Below the pieces are notes generated by a model. That model ran no database searches. It saw only the letters and a program-made list of their open reading frames with translations, and was not told the origin of the DNA. The position numbers and the translations under genes were made by a program. This document shows, one piece after another, positions 36,001-45,182 of a stretch of DNA of 64,000 bases; within the stretch, counting starts at the first letter, position 1, and every line of letters starts with the position of its first letter. The stretch comes from Apostichopus japonicus (lineage: Eukaryota > Echinodermata > Holothuroidea > Aspidochirotida > Stichopodidae): the NCBI RefSeq assembly GCF_037975245.1, contig NC_092573.1, positions 5,318,501-5,382,500 on the forward strand. Reading direction: 5' to 3'.

Positions 36001-38744
36001 AAACAATGTAATGTATTATCTCAAGAAAGGAGACTTGGATGGGTTAAAACTTTCTATGCCCCAAAATGAGTTCCAGTGCCTATTGTTGTAGTCAAGGTCA
36101 ATTCAAAACCTAAATGCATGTTTGTATTCCTTTTTTTTTTTTAGGGATTGCCAACCATCAAGCTGCTTCTGGGGTAAATCCATATGCTGTTCGCAGGTAA
36201 GAAATGCTAACTGCTAAGTACTGAGGATGCAATATTTTATGATTACAGAATGTTTATAAGTTGCAGTTACCGAGGTTGCTGGTATTAATCCTTAGCATCC
36301 TGTCAATCTGATGTAAAGTGTGTCCAAGCTGGATGCGATTTAAAATTCAAATCTGGTCTTTGAACATTTATTGATTACAGTACATGTGCTTTGGTTTCAT
36401 TGAGGTAGAATCATGTCAAACCAACTTCAGACCTGCCAACCTTTCAAAGTCTACACAATATTGAGATGTACCATTTGCTATACCCCAAAGTAGAGCGATG
36501 AAGATAAATATACAGAGAATTGGACAAAATTAAACTAGAACAAAGTAGCAAAAATAATAGAAACAATTTAATAGAATCCAACGTTAACAACAGAGTACAT
36601 AAATAGCAGAACTAGTGTGTTGGGACATGTGCAACATTAAAATAAAATATTAGTAGGTACAGTTACTTGAATGGTGTATAGCCTAATGCTTTTATGTATG
36701 AAAACATTTCAGGACTGGTATACCATTCTCACAATACTGGTATACCAAAATAAATTCCTGCAAAACGTTTGTATTAACTGTTGGTTGTGGTAATGTATTA
36801 CTGATAATTGTTTATTTTATCCACCCTTTCTAAAACTTGATTTATTTTGTAGGCTCAGCAGTTATAGTTTATTTCCACTCATACGAATGTTTTGGCATAC
36901 ATTGATACAGACTAAAGTGATTATATTCGGTTGCTTGTTTAAGTCTGCTCTTTTGATTTAAACTATTATTCAAATGAAAAGAAATAGAAAAGCACATGGC
37001 CAATGAAATAATGTGCTGCTATATCGCTCAACTAACAGGGCCTAAGTTCTATAGACAACATGATCATTTGCATCACTGTTAAAATGTCTCTTTCATATGA
37101 CTATGAAATAGCATCCATGAGAACAGTTGTTCTGAACTGCATAGTACAGAATAATGTGTTACTGTATAATGTGAGGGACTGTCCTTGACAGATTTAACAA
37201 CCAACCTACCCAGAAAGTCATTATGTTTTTTCATTGTGAATGTACAACTTTGTCAATCCACCTTTCATTCACATGGCAAGATGGCGTTTGTTTGATGGAA
37301 AAGTTTTCTCAGTCAATCCAAATGCCATGATCAGTATCACTAGAATAAAATAAGGCTAATAAGTTTTTAGCTCAAACACATTTTTATTGCAAAAACAAAC
37401 CATGTTTGCTGACTGTAAGTACTACGAATTTAGGAATAACAAAGGCTGAGAATTATAAATATATATATATAACACAGCTTGTGATATGAAGCGCATTGAT
37501 CCAACTCCCTGTTCGATAGCTTGCTCCATTGTTGAGAGATAAAATATTATAGTTTACTCACTGAGTTTCGATAAGACATAACTACACCATAAGCCGTGTT
37601 TTTTTCCCTTTAAATCGAAATGATTTATATTCTTTCAGTGGCACACGTTACTTCCTGTATAATTGACAGCAAGTCATGTGGCTGGAAGGAAAACACTGAA
37701 TTGTAGAGGTAAATACACATGTGGACATGAAAATGGTCCAACAAGTGTTCGCAAAGATGGCCACTCCCTCATTCTGTATGCATAAATGTGGGTCCATGGG
37801 TTTTCAATAGTCCAAAACTTTCATCAGCCACCATATATCATTGATCAATTCATATATGTACAAGCACAAAGCTAATGCTGAATTACCTAGCCTGCTTGTC
37901 ATGAAGCATTCCCCCTAATTCTGGCATACTGATGACTAGCTGTTTTGTTTAGAGCATTTGCTCAATTCTTCATGCGTTCAGAAAGTGTATGTTATTTTTA
38001 TAGTTAGAAACTAATTGATACTTATTTTGATGTTATATTATGTGTGTGTAGAAGTACTACCTGTTTTTACTCCATTCAATGTAATTTGTCCTTGTGTCGC
38101 CAAAAAACCGAGACCACTAACCCACAGAGTAACCTTTAGGCCAATATCTGAGGAAATTCTAACCCAATGAAACAGTGTTAGTGCTATGATGTTAAAAAAG
38201 GGGCAATTACCCCAGTCTATTTAGTTTTTTTTCTTGGGGGGGGGGGATTTTCAATACAAAATTCTTTGCGGTTGAGGGGGGAATTTCATGTTAGTAGATT
38301 TAGCACACATATACAGTAGTACATACACTGCAGTATACACGGTCAACCATTGTGACCAATACACACAGTACAGTGCTGCACTAACAAAGCCAGTGTTTTC
38401 TTTTTGGAAAGATTTGGCCAATCACATTACTCCTTACAAAAATCAACAAAACTTTATAATATCTTGCTTGTTATTGGCAAGTTTTGTAACTACAGTAAGC
38501 ATGAGTAATGGTGCAAGTTGCTTGGAAATGTGGGAAATTAACCCCCAAGAGAAAATATTTTTGCGGGACCCTCTAGATAATTTGCTGGAATCCTGGAATC
38601 ACGAACACTGTACTGAACATGTCTTCAGTCTGTTATATTCCTTTACAAGATTTACTTGTGTGAAGGGGTTTGAACTCATGGCCCCACAACTTCCTTCTTC
38701 AAGTCAGTTTAATGTTAACTTCTTGCCCTTTTCTCAGGGAGTGA
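1..38744 (+). CDS. ZNF609-like: ZNF608/ZNF609-family zinc finger protein (gene span, 5' end missing)
   Basis: Spliced coding sequence join(1..99, 19287..19416, 21696..21783, 29799..33733, 36145..36196, 38738..38744). The last exon is the least certain. All junctions are GT-AG and every phase agrees, giving about 1436 codons in the window; the start codon lies upstream. Seen: the block [15 protein letters not shown], then [24 protein letters not shown] and WAPPR, and one C2H2 finger beginning [19 protein letters not shown]. These are the conserved signatures of vertebrate ZNF608/ZNF609 and Drosophila scribbler/brakeless. Family knowledge: nuclear transcriptional cofactors; ZNF609 has been linked to NIPBL/cohesin loading and Integrator, and brakeless acts as a corepressor. 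The rest of the protein is Ser/Thr/Pro/Lys-rich and probably disordered, as in relatives. The single giant exon also matches the family. Vertebrates have two paralogues, and I cannot say which one this resembles more, so the symbol is only a family label. Confidence 0.9.
300..720 (+). repeat. Dispersed repeat family copy
   Basis: A GTAGGCAGGGAAGTCACC-like start, a GT-rich tract, then 'ttgtaaacacgatatctcaagata', 'gagtacaagaa' and 'tcaaaggtcatttggggtca' modules. The same module order recurs near 14700, 26130, 33920 and 42500, and inverted near 58800. Confidence 0.7.
1441..1624 (+). repeat. 60-bp direct repeat pair
   Basis: Positions 1441-1500 and 1565-1624 share 'gatggttaggctaga' and 'attgacttagtgtggtg' 124 bp apart, with a few substitutions. 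Confidence 0.8.
1727..2318 (+). repeat. Four tandem about 145-bp units with perfect DR1 motifs
   Basis: The 13-mer AGGTCAAAGGTCA occurs at 1829-1841, 1974-1986, 2119-2131 and 2265-2277, spaced 145, 145 and 146 bp. Each is followed by a TTTGGGGTCA module and a 'tgtgaaaaccttgtaa' module. It is a tandem expansion of the dispersed family described at 300-720. Confidence 0.85.
3945..4342. repeat. Dispersed repeat, copy A
   Basis: Shares 'tctttctttcttttcaaaaacc', 'caatgaacacaaagtatg', 'tgagtgcactgaaatat' and other blocks in the same order with 16001-16375, with substitutions and small indels. The two copies lie 12 kb apart in the same intron. Confidence 0.8.
5323..5690. repeat. Degenerate interspersed element with a TAA-repeat end
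   Basis: Begins with (TAA)n, followed by 'ctggcgctttacgtcaat', then a segment ending near 'ggtagctggttccacagatg'. This layout resembles the 3' part of a LINE inserted in reverse (microsatellite tail plus a GCGCTTTA motif). The family is not identified. Confidence 0.45.
6540..6910 (+). repeat. Degenerate tandem repeat rich in TTCAATTCACC-like motifs
   Basis: Recurring blocks 'aacaggttctttcatatga', 'gttcaattcaccc' and 'tcaattttcaaatc' at irregular 60-100-bp spacing suggest an old, decayed tandem array. Confidence 0.5.
8156..8181. repeat. Poly(T) run of 26
   Basis: An uninterrupted T homopolymer. It could be the poly(A) tail of a reverse-oriented retroposed sequence, though no clear body was recognised beside it. 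Confidence 0.9.
8951..9760. repeat. Foldback: two inverted arms of about 190 bp
   Basis: The left arm (8951-9137) is closely similar to the reverse complement of the right arm (about 9568-9760). Shared blocks include GACGAAAA, ACCCATCAACTGA, AGATAAAATCA, GTGAAAAGTACTCAAAG and ACCTTCAATCCATCGCCAC. About 430 bp of non-pairing sequence separates them. No transposase is visible. Confidence 0.85.
12047..13116. mobile_element. TTAA-flanked inverted-repeat element (MITE-like)
   Basis: The left end reads TTAA|AGCAGCATTTTGCGT and the right end, reverse complemented, reads TTAA|AGCAGCAATTTGCGT. Imperfect similarity continues for about 30 bp. TTAA target duplication is typical of piggyBac-type insertion. 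The 1.07-kb interior has no long open frame, so the element is non-autonomous or decayed. Confidence 0.7.
14695..15380 (+). repeat. Dispersed repeat family copy
   Basis: Starts at 'ggcgaaaggaacctatgtg' and shows three diverged cycles of the modules 'acctacttgtaaatatggtaactc', 'gagtcctattctcttc' and 'tcaaaggtcattcgaggtca'. Same family as 300-720, more diverged. Confidence 0.65.
16001..16375. repeat. Dispersed repeat, copy B
   Basis: Diverged partner of 3945-4342, in the same orientation, with the same order of matching blocks through 'cgttaggcctt'. Confidence 0.8.
18504..18550. repeat. Perfect 47-bp hairpin/palindrome
   Basis: The arm TAAAGATAACAATGCATT is followed by GCATATATGCA and the exact reverse complement AATGCATTGTTATCTTTA. 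The central 11 bp is itself nearly palindromic. Confidence 0.95.
19287..19416 (+). CDS. ZNF609-like: ZNF609-like exon with the conserved N-terminal block
   Basis: Acceptor TCACAG|TCA and donor CAAG|GTAACT; 130 bp, phase 0 to 1. It encodes [15 protein letters not shown], then [16 protein letters not shown], then [12 protein letters not shown]. This is the most recognisable part of the ZNF608/609 family outside the zinc finger. The open frame continues past the donor to 19529, but those extra residues are intronic because the conserved block resumes in the next exon. Confidence 0.92.
19695..20592 (+). repeat. Minisatellite, about 12 copies of a 75-bp unit
   Basis: The unit contains AAGTGTGACA, GGCCAATAGATGAGC, TTTCATCAGCGTAGCAGG and TTCTTTACCGCTTGAATC. 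Units fall into subtypes by the 12 bp after GTGACA (TTTTATGGG, TGTTACAGG, AGTTACAGG). The AGTTACAGG subtype follows a shortened 66-bp neighbour. The last copies, at the 3' end, are the most diverged. Confidence 0.97.
21441..21612 (+). repeat. Tandem duplication of about 88 bp
   Basis: Two copies of 'tgttataccattagacctc' plus 'attttgaggtatc' and 'aactcttcaaccctctc' begin near 21439 and 21526. They end about 85 bp before the exon at 21696. Confidence 0.9.
21696..21783 (+). CDS. ZNF609-like: ZNF609-like exon ([10 protein letters not shown] block)
   Basis: Acceptor TTGTAG|GTG and donor CCAAG|GTAAGA; 88 bp, phase 1 to 2. It encodes [19 protein letters not shown] followed by [11 protein letters not shown], continuing the conserved domain begun in the preceding exon. 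Too short to appear as an open reading frame from ATG; found from the splice signals and family similarity. Confidence 0.92.
22562..22584. repeat. End-like motif A, inverted copy at 29701-29724
   Basis: TTTAAAGAGCACCTGAAATG here is matched exactly by its reverse complement at about 29705-29724, 7.1 kb away. Both carry TTTAAA at the outer edge, like ends of a TTAA-type transposon. They may be ends of two separate degraded copies. Confidence 0.6.
22811..23339 (+). repeat. 40-bp direct repeat pair 489 bp apart
   Basis: 22811-22850 and 23300-23339 share 'tacctgagtt(t/c)gcatagg' and 'ccagtccgta' plus 'gcatcgttaca' with two or three mismatches. Confidence 0.85.
24712..25448 (+). pseudogene. P2X7-like C-terminal domain relic (two exons)
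   Basis: Exon a (24712-24878, acceptor TTACAG, donor TTAG|GTGAGT) begins [20 protein letters not shown], matching the Cys-rich start of the intracellular P2X7-type domain. It then meets TGA stops, and a HEGFEPV piece appears in another frame, so it is broken. Exon b (25289-25448, acceptor TTTTCAG) is open and reads [38 protein letters not shown] and finally GFQYPNLD-stop, the typical end of the domain. AATAAA follows at 25474. Family knowledge: in vertebrates this domain is the cytoplasmic tail of the P2X7 ATP-gated channel; in many marine invertebrates it is found apart from the channel and in many copies. No channel part is visible here. It sits sense-oriented in an intron of the ZNF609-like gene. 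The exon phases do not join cleanly, which supports decay. Confidence 0.7.
26130..27230 (+). repeat. Dispersed repeat family, several diverged copies
   Basis: Repeats of 'gtgtatgtgac', 'agcatgatatctca', 'tagtgcaagaactgtattg' and 'tggaggtcaaaggtcattta' modules. A perfect AGGTCAAAGGTCA occurs at 26710-26722. The ATG-started frame at 27053-27241 is a translation of this repeat, not a gene. Confidence 0.75.
29799..33733 (+). CDS. ZNF609-like: ZNF609-like large exon with the C2H2 finger
   Basis: Acceptor TGTTTCAG|AT, donor CATATG|GTGAGT; 3935 bp, phase 2 to 1. The exon opens with [13 protein letters not shown], the direct continuation of WAPPR from the previous exon, so translation does not start at the ATG at 29920. 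Order: basic Ser-rich linker; one C2H2 finger (30172-30243); a Cys-containing tandem repeat (about 30511-30830); a Lys-rich segment near 31500-31580; long Ser/Thr/Pro-rich disordered stretches; a Gln run near 31290; and a Tyr/Pro- and His-rich tail ending in QYDPY. The open frame runs on to 33819 by read-through of the donor. The splice is preferred because GTGAGT is a strong donor and a phase-matched exon follows. A transcript retaining the intron would add 28 residues. Confidence 0.9.
30172..30243 (+). other. Single C2H2 zinc finger
   Basis: Within the large exon, the residues [19 protein letters not shown] followed by KMHAH give C-x4-C-x12-H-x4-H (or x2 to the middle His). This is the only classical finger in the protein, as in ZNF608/609. 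The HINGLRYHK core is close to invariant in the family. Confidence 0.9.
30505..30830 (+). repeat. In-frame 36-39-bp coding tandem repeat (Cys-containing)
   Basis: Units start with TGTGTTTGCAAGG at 30511, 30550, 30586, 30625, 30664 and 30703, with diverged units near 30749 and 30790. Each encodes [10 protein letters not shown] plus a two- or three-residue spacer (MKT, IKS, IKA). Unit lengths of 36 or 39 keep the frame open. No such cysteine repeat is known to me in ZNF608/609 relatives. Confidence 0.9.
33920..34800 (+). repeat. Dispersed repeat family, about six diverged cycles
   Basis: Repeated 'aaaaccttgtaaa', 'gagtacaag' and 'aggtcaa' modules. A palindrome-like CCAGAAAGCCTTTCTGG lies at about 34511-34527; a related CCCACTGGCTTTCTGG lies at the end of the copy near 43270, which may mark a family boundary. 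Confidence 0.65.
35205..35745 (+). repeat. Tetranucleotide microsatellite (CATC/CTAT/TCATG)
   Basis: About 540 bp of CCAT/CTAT/TCATG tetranucleotide variants. Because a 4-bp unit reads similarly in all frames, all three forward frames stay open and give Ile/His/Pro/Ser peptides. These are not genes. Confidence 0.97.
36145..36196 (+). CDS. ZNF609-like: ZNF609-like short C-terminal exon
   Basis: A long T-run ends in TTTAG|GG and the exon ends TTCGCAG|GTAAGA; 52 bp, phase 1 to 2. Joined to the previous exon it reads [21 protein letters not shown]. Phase and splice signals are strong; identity rests on position and phase. Confidence 0.75.
36197..38737 (+). other. Putative intron 5 of the ZNF609-like gene
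   Basis: AT-rich sequence with a short TATA run near 37460 and a G-run near 38238. A 175-codon ATG-started frame (38288-38815) has no recognisable domain and overlaps the proposed terminal exon in another frame. Confidence 0.5.
38738..38744 (+). CDS. ZNF609-like: Putative terminal coding exon of the ZNF609-like gene
   Basis: A very strong acceptor (TCTTGCCCTTTTCTCAG|G) supplies the one base needed to complete the split codon. Translation then gives R-E-stop, with TGA at 38742-38744. The protein would end NPYAVRRE. The exon would run on as 3' UTR; the first AATAAA after it is at 39234. Another acceptor between 36197 and 38737, or farther on, cannot be excluded. Confidence 0.4.
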
Positions 38745-39233
38745 GGGATATCAGGTATGCAGAAATCACCAGCACAGTGCAGAAGGAACTTAGTGGGCCT
38801 ATCAGCAAAACCTAGAGGAGAGTAGCATGGTGTGTGATATGAAGCAGTAGTTGTGTATCATGGAATCAGCAAATCATCTGGCCATTCCATCAGTTGCAAC
38901 GATCTCATGAACAATTTCCTAGATGAGCTGTTAGAATTTCTCTTCAGATGTAAATCCCACTCTTTATCCTACATCTGCAGCAAGGACAAGATATTTGCTT
39001 TCCTCTTCCAGGGACTTAGCTCACCACACTTGGGTTATCTAAGATAACTAAACAAACTCCGTAGAGCAGTGAAATGCTATATTTTGGTTCCATAGTAACC
39101 TAGTATTATGTTTATTTGAAAGACAAAGCCTCAACATATTACGTGTTTCATATTATTGATTAATTTTTTAAGATTTTATTATTTGATGTACTTTTGAAGA
39201 TAGGTCATTAGTAGTAGTAGTTGTTATCCAAAC

Positions 39234-39239
39234 AATAAA
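39234..39239 (+). terminator. Candidate poly(A) signal AATAAA
   Basis: The first canonical AATAAA after the putative terminal exon of the ZNF609-like gene, about 490 bp downstream of its stop. Vertebrate ZNF609 has a long 3' UTR, so the true end may be farther downstream. Confidence 0.3.
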
Positions 39240-39284
39240 CAATATAGATTCTGTTTGAAGATACTGATGAACATGGATTCTCAC

Positions 39285-39601
39285 TATAGTTTGGAGGCTT
39301 AGTCAAGCTCTGAGGACAAAAGAGTCAACTTGTTTAGCTGTGGAATTCTTCACGACAGTGTCATGATTTGCACTTATAGCTCTGAGGACTCTCACCACAA
39401 CAGTTTCAACTTGATAACATATATTGAGTTGTGAGGACTCTCACCATAACAATGTTGACTTGAATATATAAATGGAGCTGTGAGTATCTAAACCACAACA
39501 ATGTCAACTTGATTATATATGAGGCTCTGAGGACTCTCACCTTGATAGTGTCATCTTCACTATTTAGCTGTGAGGACTTTCATCACGACAGTGTCAACGT
39601 G

Positions 39602-39648
<47 letters not shown>

Positions 39649-39830
39649 CACTGTGAGGACTCACTACGAAAACAAGATTATTTATATGGAGCTGTGAGTA
39701 CTCTCACCACAACTTTGTCTACTTGATCACACTTATAACTGTGAGAATGTCCACAACAAAAGGGTCCTCTTGATTTCACAGCTGTGAGAACTTGCACTAG
39801 AACACACTGTCTGGGTGATCACAACACAGG
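39285..39830 (+). repeat. Degenerate tandem repeat of about 60-70 bp with a (TA)n tract
   Basis: About eight cycles of 'agctgtgaggactctcacc', 'acaacagtgtcaacttga' and 'ttatatat'. One unit carries an expanded TA tract of about 45 bp (39602-39646) where the others have a short TATA. Confidence 0.85.
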
Positions 39831-42499
39831 AAATATACTCCTTACAAAGATGTAGTAACATGTTTAAGTCTGCAATACTAGTAGGGTTAAATATCTCTTA
39901 ACCTGGTGTGTGGTGCTAAGTTTAATATCAGCAGTGCTGCAGAAGCAGAACTAGAAGCCTACAGTGATACTCTTCATGGGAAAATATTGGGTGTATATAT
40001 AATATCACTCTGTCAGTGTATACATTCACAGTGTACTGCAGTAAGTGCTCCAAAAGCAGTTGTGGAAAACAAAATGGGTATGTGAAGAGTAACTTGAAAT
40101 GTTACTCAATGGTATTTGTTTGACAAAAGAATTATTTTTGTGATGTTTTCTTCACATGAGAGAAATACTGCATTGAATGAGCTTGCACACTCTTTGTAAT
40201 CTTCCTTTTTTATCATTTGTTGAGAAAGAACAGGTCCTGAGCAATGTGTTCCTAGTTGATTTGGGGGCTCTCATTTACAAACACAATTTAAGCACTGTAA
40301 ATTTCTTTAACGTTCTTGAAGTTTACTTGAGTTTTTGTGTTGTTAGCATCTATTCAGGTGAATTGTTAGGCATAGCTTCCATGTTGTTGATAGACTAGGC
40401 CAATGGAATTGGTTTCTAACAAGAAACTTTTATGTCATTGTGGTACCATGAAGAAGGTAATTTGTTTCAATGAGATTAAGTTATCATTAGAACTAATCAC
40501 AATTTTAAATTTTATATGAATTTCTGAGACTGATCATGGAAGCTAAGATTTCTTTATGAATGTCTACTCTCAGAGCTTGTAGCATATATGATGTTCTATG
40601 AAGCCAGAATATTGCTGAATGGATCATTGATTTGAGCCTTCAGCATGTTTAGGAAAATTATTTTTGAATCTCCATGGTCTGGTATGCTGGTTAGTGGCTA
40701 CATATTCCTAGGTCAGCTACTTGTCTGGGATCTTCCTCATTTATGAAATAATGTAGGTAGGTGAACGGATCTTTTGCTCTTCTGTGATGGTATTCTCATG
40801 GCACAGAGCAAGCAAATGCACATATTGAAAGTCTGGTGGTACAATATTAGATGAATTTGTGTGGGCCTTTGAATGAATTGTAGACTAAGGTGGAGCATAT
40901 GCCAACAAAGCTCTGGTTTTTAACTGTTGGTTACTTAATAAACTAGGTGACCAGGAGATGTTGATTGTTGCTACAAGGCTGCTCCATTGTGAGATTTCTT
41001 TGTATTATGCTAAGTGATTGACACAGTAAAGCATCTACACAGCAACTGGTTGAGCCTCAGTCAACTGATGGGCATAGTCTCTCTTTTAATTTATTAGTTT
41101 TAATGCTAATCAATATTCCCATATTTACACCCAACAGGCCAAGAAAATACAAATCAGTTTTGATGTTATAGTTGCATTTTCTGGCCCTTACCAAAGTTTT
41201 ATGTACTTAAAATTTGACATTCACATTGATGGCAATGTACCAATTTCCATTTGAGCTGCTTAACATGTGTGTGGTCCATTTTTGTAAACCTAAGACTGCT
41301 AACTCATATAAAAAGTATAGTAGCTTAGTGAAGTGATACCTGTTGCAGACGGTGTAACGTTTTGTTTTCCATTTTCATAATTCCCATCTGCTCTTTATTG
41401 AGAATTGCTACACGTAGAGTATTTCAGTGTTACATATGCGGCCTGCCCTGTAGGAAAAAGTACTTAAGGAATGATTTTAAAATGTTCCTATGTCCAGCTA
41501 TATATTAATTAAGAGTAAACACCTCACCAGTATATAGGATTGTAGTGATTAAATCAATGGCCATTATGAATGATACACAAGGCCAACTTGGATACTTCTT
41601 GTATCTCTGGTGAGGTCTTACAGTAAACATGTGTGGTCTGGATTTCATATACAGAACAAAAAATGAATTCCTGGTATAGCAATGTAGGTTACACTGGTTG
41701 AAATTGTTTTCAAAATATAGTTATGTTATATTGTTTTCTTTTGGTGAAGGATTTTTCATGATACCATGTTTGTACATTTGCACTGTGTAGACACAACACT
41801 GTAATATAGTCTCACCTCTTTGTATGTTTTATATTAGTATCTTGTAAATCTTCCAAAATAAAAAAAAATGTTATGACAAACTTCCAATTTTTTTACCAAT
41901 CTGAAAACAGTCAAATGATTAGCCTTGTTGGCATAGTCTTTAATTTTGAATAGATTGCATGCCTTACAGAATTTAATAAAAAATGTTTGTCTTGTTTTGC
42001 TTTGAGTACAAAGAATACTAGCCAGCATAATATGTGCTTGCTGTTATGTGCATACAGACTGACCCACTAGGAAATAAGTCTGTGCATAGGTTTTATTACT
42101 TCTCAGTAGTGGTGAGGGTGTGTGTAAACATGATAACACAGAAAGGACATGTGGACTGTGGTTTGAACTACATACTTAGTATATGGGTCCATTTTGTGAA
42201 ACCAAGAATCATGTTGCTTGTGAAGGTCAGAGATCATAGTTTGACTATTTTCTAAACAGGGTTAACCCCAACTCTGTGTGGATTAACTTCATAATAAGCT
42301 GCCGTAGTGAGGCCCCTTTATGGTTGTATGTGCATATGAGTGCATGAAATTTACTGATCACTTCCAAGTCAACAATGATAGGGCTCATGTTTGGTTCCAG
42401 CAGATAACTTTCTGTCAGATTGAGAATCTCTTTGGTGTTGGTACATCATGCTCCAAAGAGGTCAACAGGAAGAATTAGACCACTACTATGAGTATATAT

Positions 42500-43270
42500 T
42501 CCCCACCCCTTTTGATTCCTTGCCCGAAGGCTCAAGGGATCTATGGGATGGTGATAGCGTGTGTTAGTGTATGTGTATATGTGACGCCCTTGGCTTGTAA
42601 ACATGATAACTCAACTATGGCAAGTCGGATTGAAGTCGTTTTTAGTACATAGATGCACCACCTCATCTCATGAATAATAATGAGGTCAAGGTTCAAACGT
42701 AAAAATCTTCAAATGCTAATAACTTCGCAATCAAAAGTCAGAATTTATTTATACTTGGTAATAATGTGTTGGTAGAGAGCGGGTACATGGTAATATGTTG
42801 TTTTTATGCAAGTTGATTTTATGCATATTTATTAGTGGGGAGCTTAAGTTGATGTTTACTAAACTAGTATGTAAACACGGTAACCGAACAACGACAAGTT
42901 GGATTGAAGTCATACTTGGTACTTAGATGTGCCATAGTGATTTGATGAACCCTATTGATTTTGGTGCTCATCTCATGAATAATAATGAGGTCATAGGGTC
43001 AAATGTAAACAATTTCAGAATTGAATCATACTTGGGTGAAGATGTTGGTAGATAGCGGGTACATGAAATTGTATGTTAAATGTGATATTATGCACATTTA
43101 TTAGGGGCAGGGCTTGAGTTGATTTTTTCTAAAAATAGCTTGTGAACATGGTAAGTTAACATATTTAGTAGGTAGGTCCAGTCAGTGAAAGTAGCCTACC
43201 TTGCTGATCAATTTAATCAACAATGAAAAAAGCTTTGGATTATAATCTCAATTGGCAAGGAATCACAATA
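42500..43270 (+). repeat. Dispersed repeat family, two cycles
   Basis: Starts 'attccttgcccgaaggctca', then 'gtgtatatgtgacgccct', 'cttgtaaacatgataactc' and 'gcatatttattag' modules repeated about 300 bp apart. It ends near 'cactggctttctggtttca'. Confidence 0.65.
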
Positions 43271-44644
43271 AGCCCACTGGCTTTCTGGTTTCAACATGAC
43301 GCAAAGTATTCATTAGCTGATCTTTGCGTTTAATGCTATTTATATAGACCTAATTTATAGTGTAAATATGCCTCAGAATGCACCATCTAATATCTACATC
43401 TAATAGCCAATTCTGGGAAAGGATATCCAAGCCTCCTACATATCCCAGGGCAGTACACCCTCATTTATGAAATCCTAGGTTCACCCAAAATCGCAGGTGC
43501 AGTCCACTACCTAAATCATACAGGGAAACTTTTAACTTATTTTGTAGCACAAATCTGGTGTCTAGAACTACTTGTATTGATCAAATTTATACCAGAATGT
43601 ATCCAACTCTGTAGTTTGTGTTTGGGCAGCCACATATTTGAGCAGCCACATATGCATGTGAGAGAAGCCTAAACGGCTCATTACTTACACTTCATCTTGC
43701 GTGGCTATCCATTTTCAGCTTATTTTGAATTTTTCAAAATTTCAATGACCATTCTAGATGGGAAAACCATGGATTTCTCCTTGATGGAAAAACCTCCCAG
43801 ATGCTAGGTTTCATTGCTTCTACTGCCACCACCTTTGTTCACTCGACCATAGTCATGGTTTGTTTTTTCAAATATTTAAAGTTTTCGCCTCTAATTTAAA
43901 AGTCAAGTAAAAATGCAACTAAATGACACAAAATGACAGCCAGACAAACTTTTAAATGGTGTACTTCGCATTATATATATATCAATTTCTTTTCCTCAAA
44001 TGAACAAATATGTTTAAAGCATGCAGAGGATTGCCTTAACTGCTATTTGTTACACTGCAATATAAAATCAGATAGTGTTAACTGCAGAGCACTTTATCAT
44101 TCTTGAAGTGACATAGAGACAATGATCCACATGTCCTAAGATCATGCAAGTTTTCTGATATGCTAAAGTGTAAGATATGACAAAATAAAACATTAAGTGA
44201 GTAAGATTCATTTCTTCTCTAAGAGAGTATACATATTGTTCCTAACTTTGAAGTATTATTTGCAGTTTCATAAGCCTAAGAGAGGTTCAAATTTTGGTGT
44301 CATTGATTGGGCGATATTTTTGTTCTCAGATTCAGATAACAGGAATCAGATCATTTTATACATCGTTATAGATCGTTATATACATAGACTGGCCAAAACA
44401 ATGATAAGAGAGAATAATGTAGAGCTTAGCAAGCTGGAACAGGAATCATAATCATCCAAGAAAGTACCCTGTGTTAAATGTAGTGCAAGGGGGAGGAACA
44501 TGAGACTGCTTTGAAGAGGACACACTGAATGTGACATCCAAGCCATATTGAATATAACATTACCTAAAACTAGAGGTTACCATATTTCTTGTCTCTTTAT
44601 CTTGCACATTGCAGATTCCATAACATCTTGTAGAACATACAAGG

Positions 44645-44766
44645 TGTATATGTATGTATATATATATATATATATATATATACGTGAATATATATATATA
44701 TATATCTATTTATCTATACAGATATATGTCTATATACATATATATATACATATATATATATATATA
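44645..44766. repeat. TA-rich microsatellite
   Basis: (TA)n interrupted by short TACG/TATC variants, directly abutting the SINE array. Confidence 0.95.
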
Positions 44767-44815
44767 ATTGAAAACATAATAAGAATGAAAATCCAGAACA
44801 GTGAAAAAACTTCCA

Positions 44816-44886
44816 GCCTCCACCGTGATTCGAACCCGGCCGCCCGCTTTGTACGCAGACACCCTAACCAACTAGGCTATGGACGC
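44816..44886 (-). repeat. tRNA-like SINE head, copy 1
   Basis: The minus strand shows an A-box-like TAGCCTAGTTGGTTAGG and a B-box GGTTCGAATCA, spaced as in a tRNA gene. The acceptor-stem halves almost pair. Confidence 0.75.
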
Positions 44887-45182
44887 TGATTGTATGTCCA
44901 CAGGTTCGAAACCGGTAAGGAAGGTCGTAATTTCACTGTAGGCGTTTGACACCTGTATCGAACAATATTAGTTCTGTTTTTGGTGACATATTTTGCCTTA
45001 CTCAAGAGATCAAACATGACACTAACCAACTCGAAAATCATTTGGGATTCCTAAAGACGGATCTCGAAAGAGATACTTTGAACAGACTTTATTTTGATGA
45101 AATGGAGGTAAAGGACAAAGGCAAATGAATATAATTGAAAACCTAATGAGAAGGAAAATCCAGAACAGTGAAAAAACTTCCA

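Larger units (their letters stand above)
33734..36144 (+). other. Intron 4 of the ZNF609-like gene
   Basis: Contains a multi-cycle dispersed-family block (33920-34800) and the CATC/CTAT microsatellite (35205-35745). No other coding signal seen. Confidence 0.8.
38745..44640 (+). other. 3' flank / possible 3' UTR of the ZNF609-like gene
   Basis: No coding signal recognised. It contains the 39.3-39.8-kb tandem repeat, a unique AT-rich stretch (39850-42480) and dispersed-family copies (42500-43270). The absence of splice-paired open frames fits UTR plus intergenic DNA. Confidence 0.5.

Noticed and set aside
38288-38815. 175-codon forward frame
   Set aside because: No domain, no start context, no splice partners; overlaps the proposed terminal exon. 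Length alone is not enough in 64 kb.
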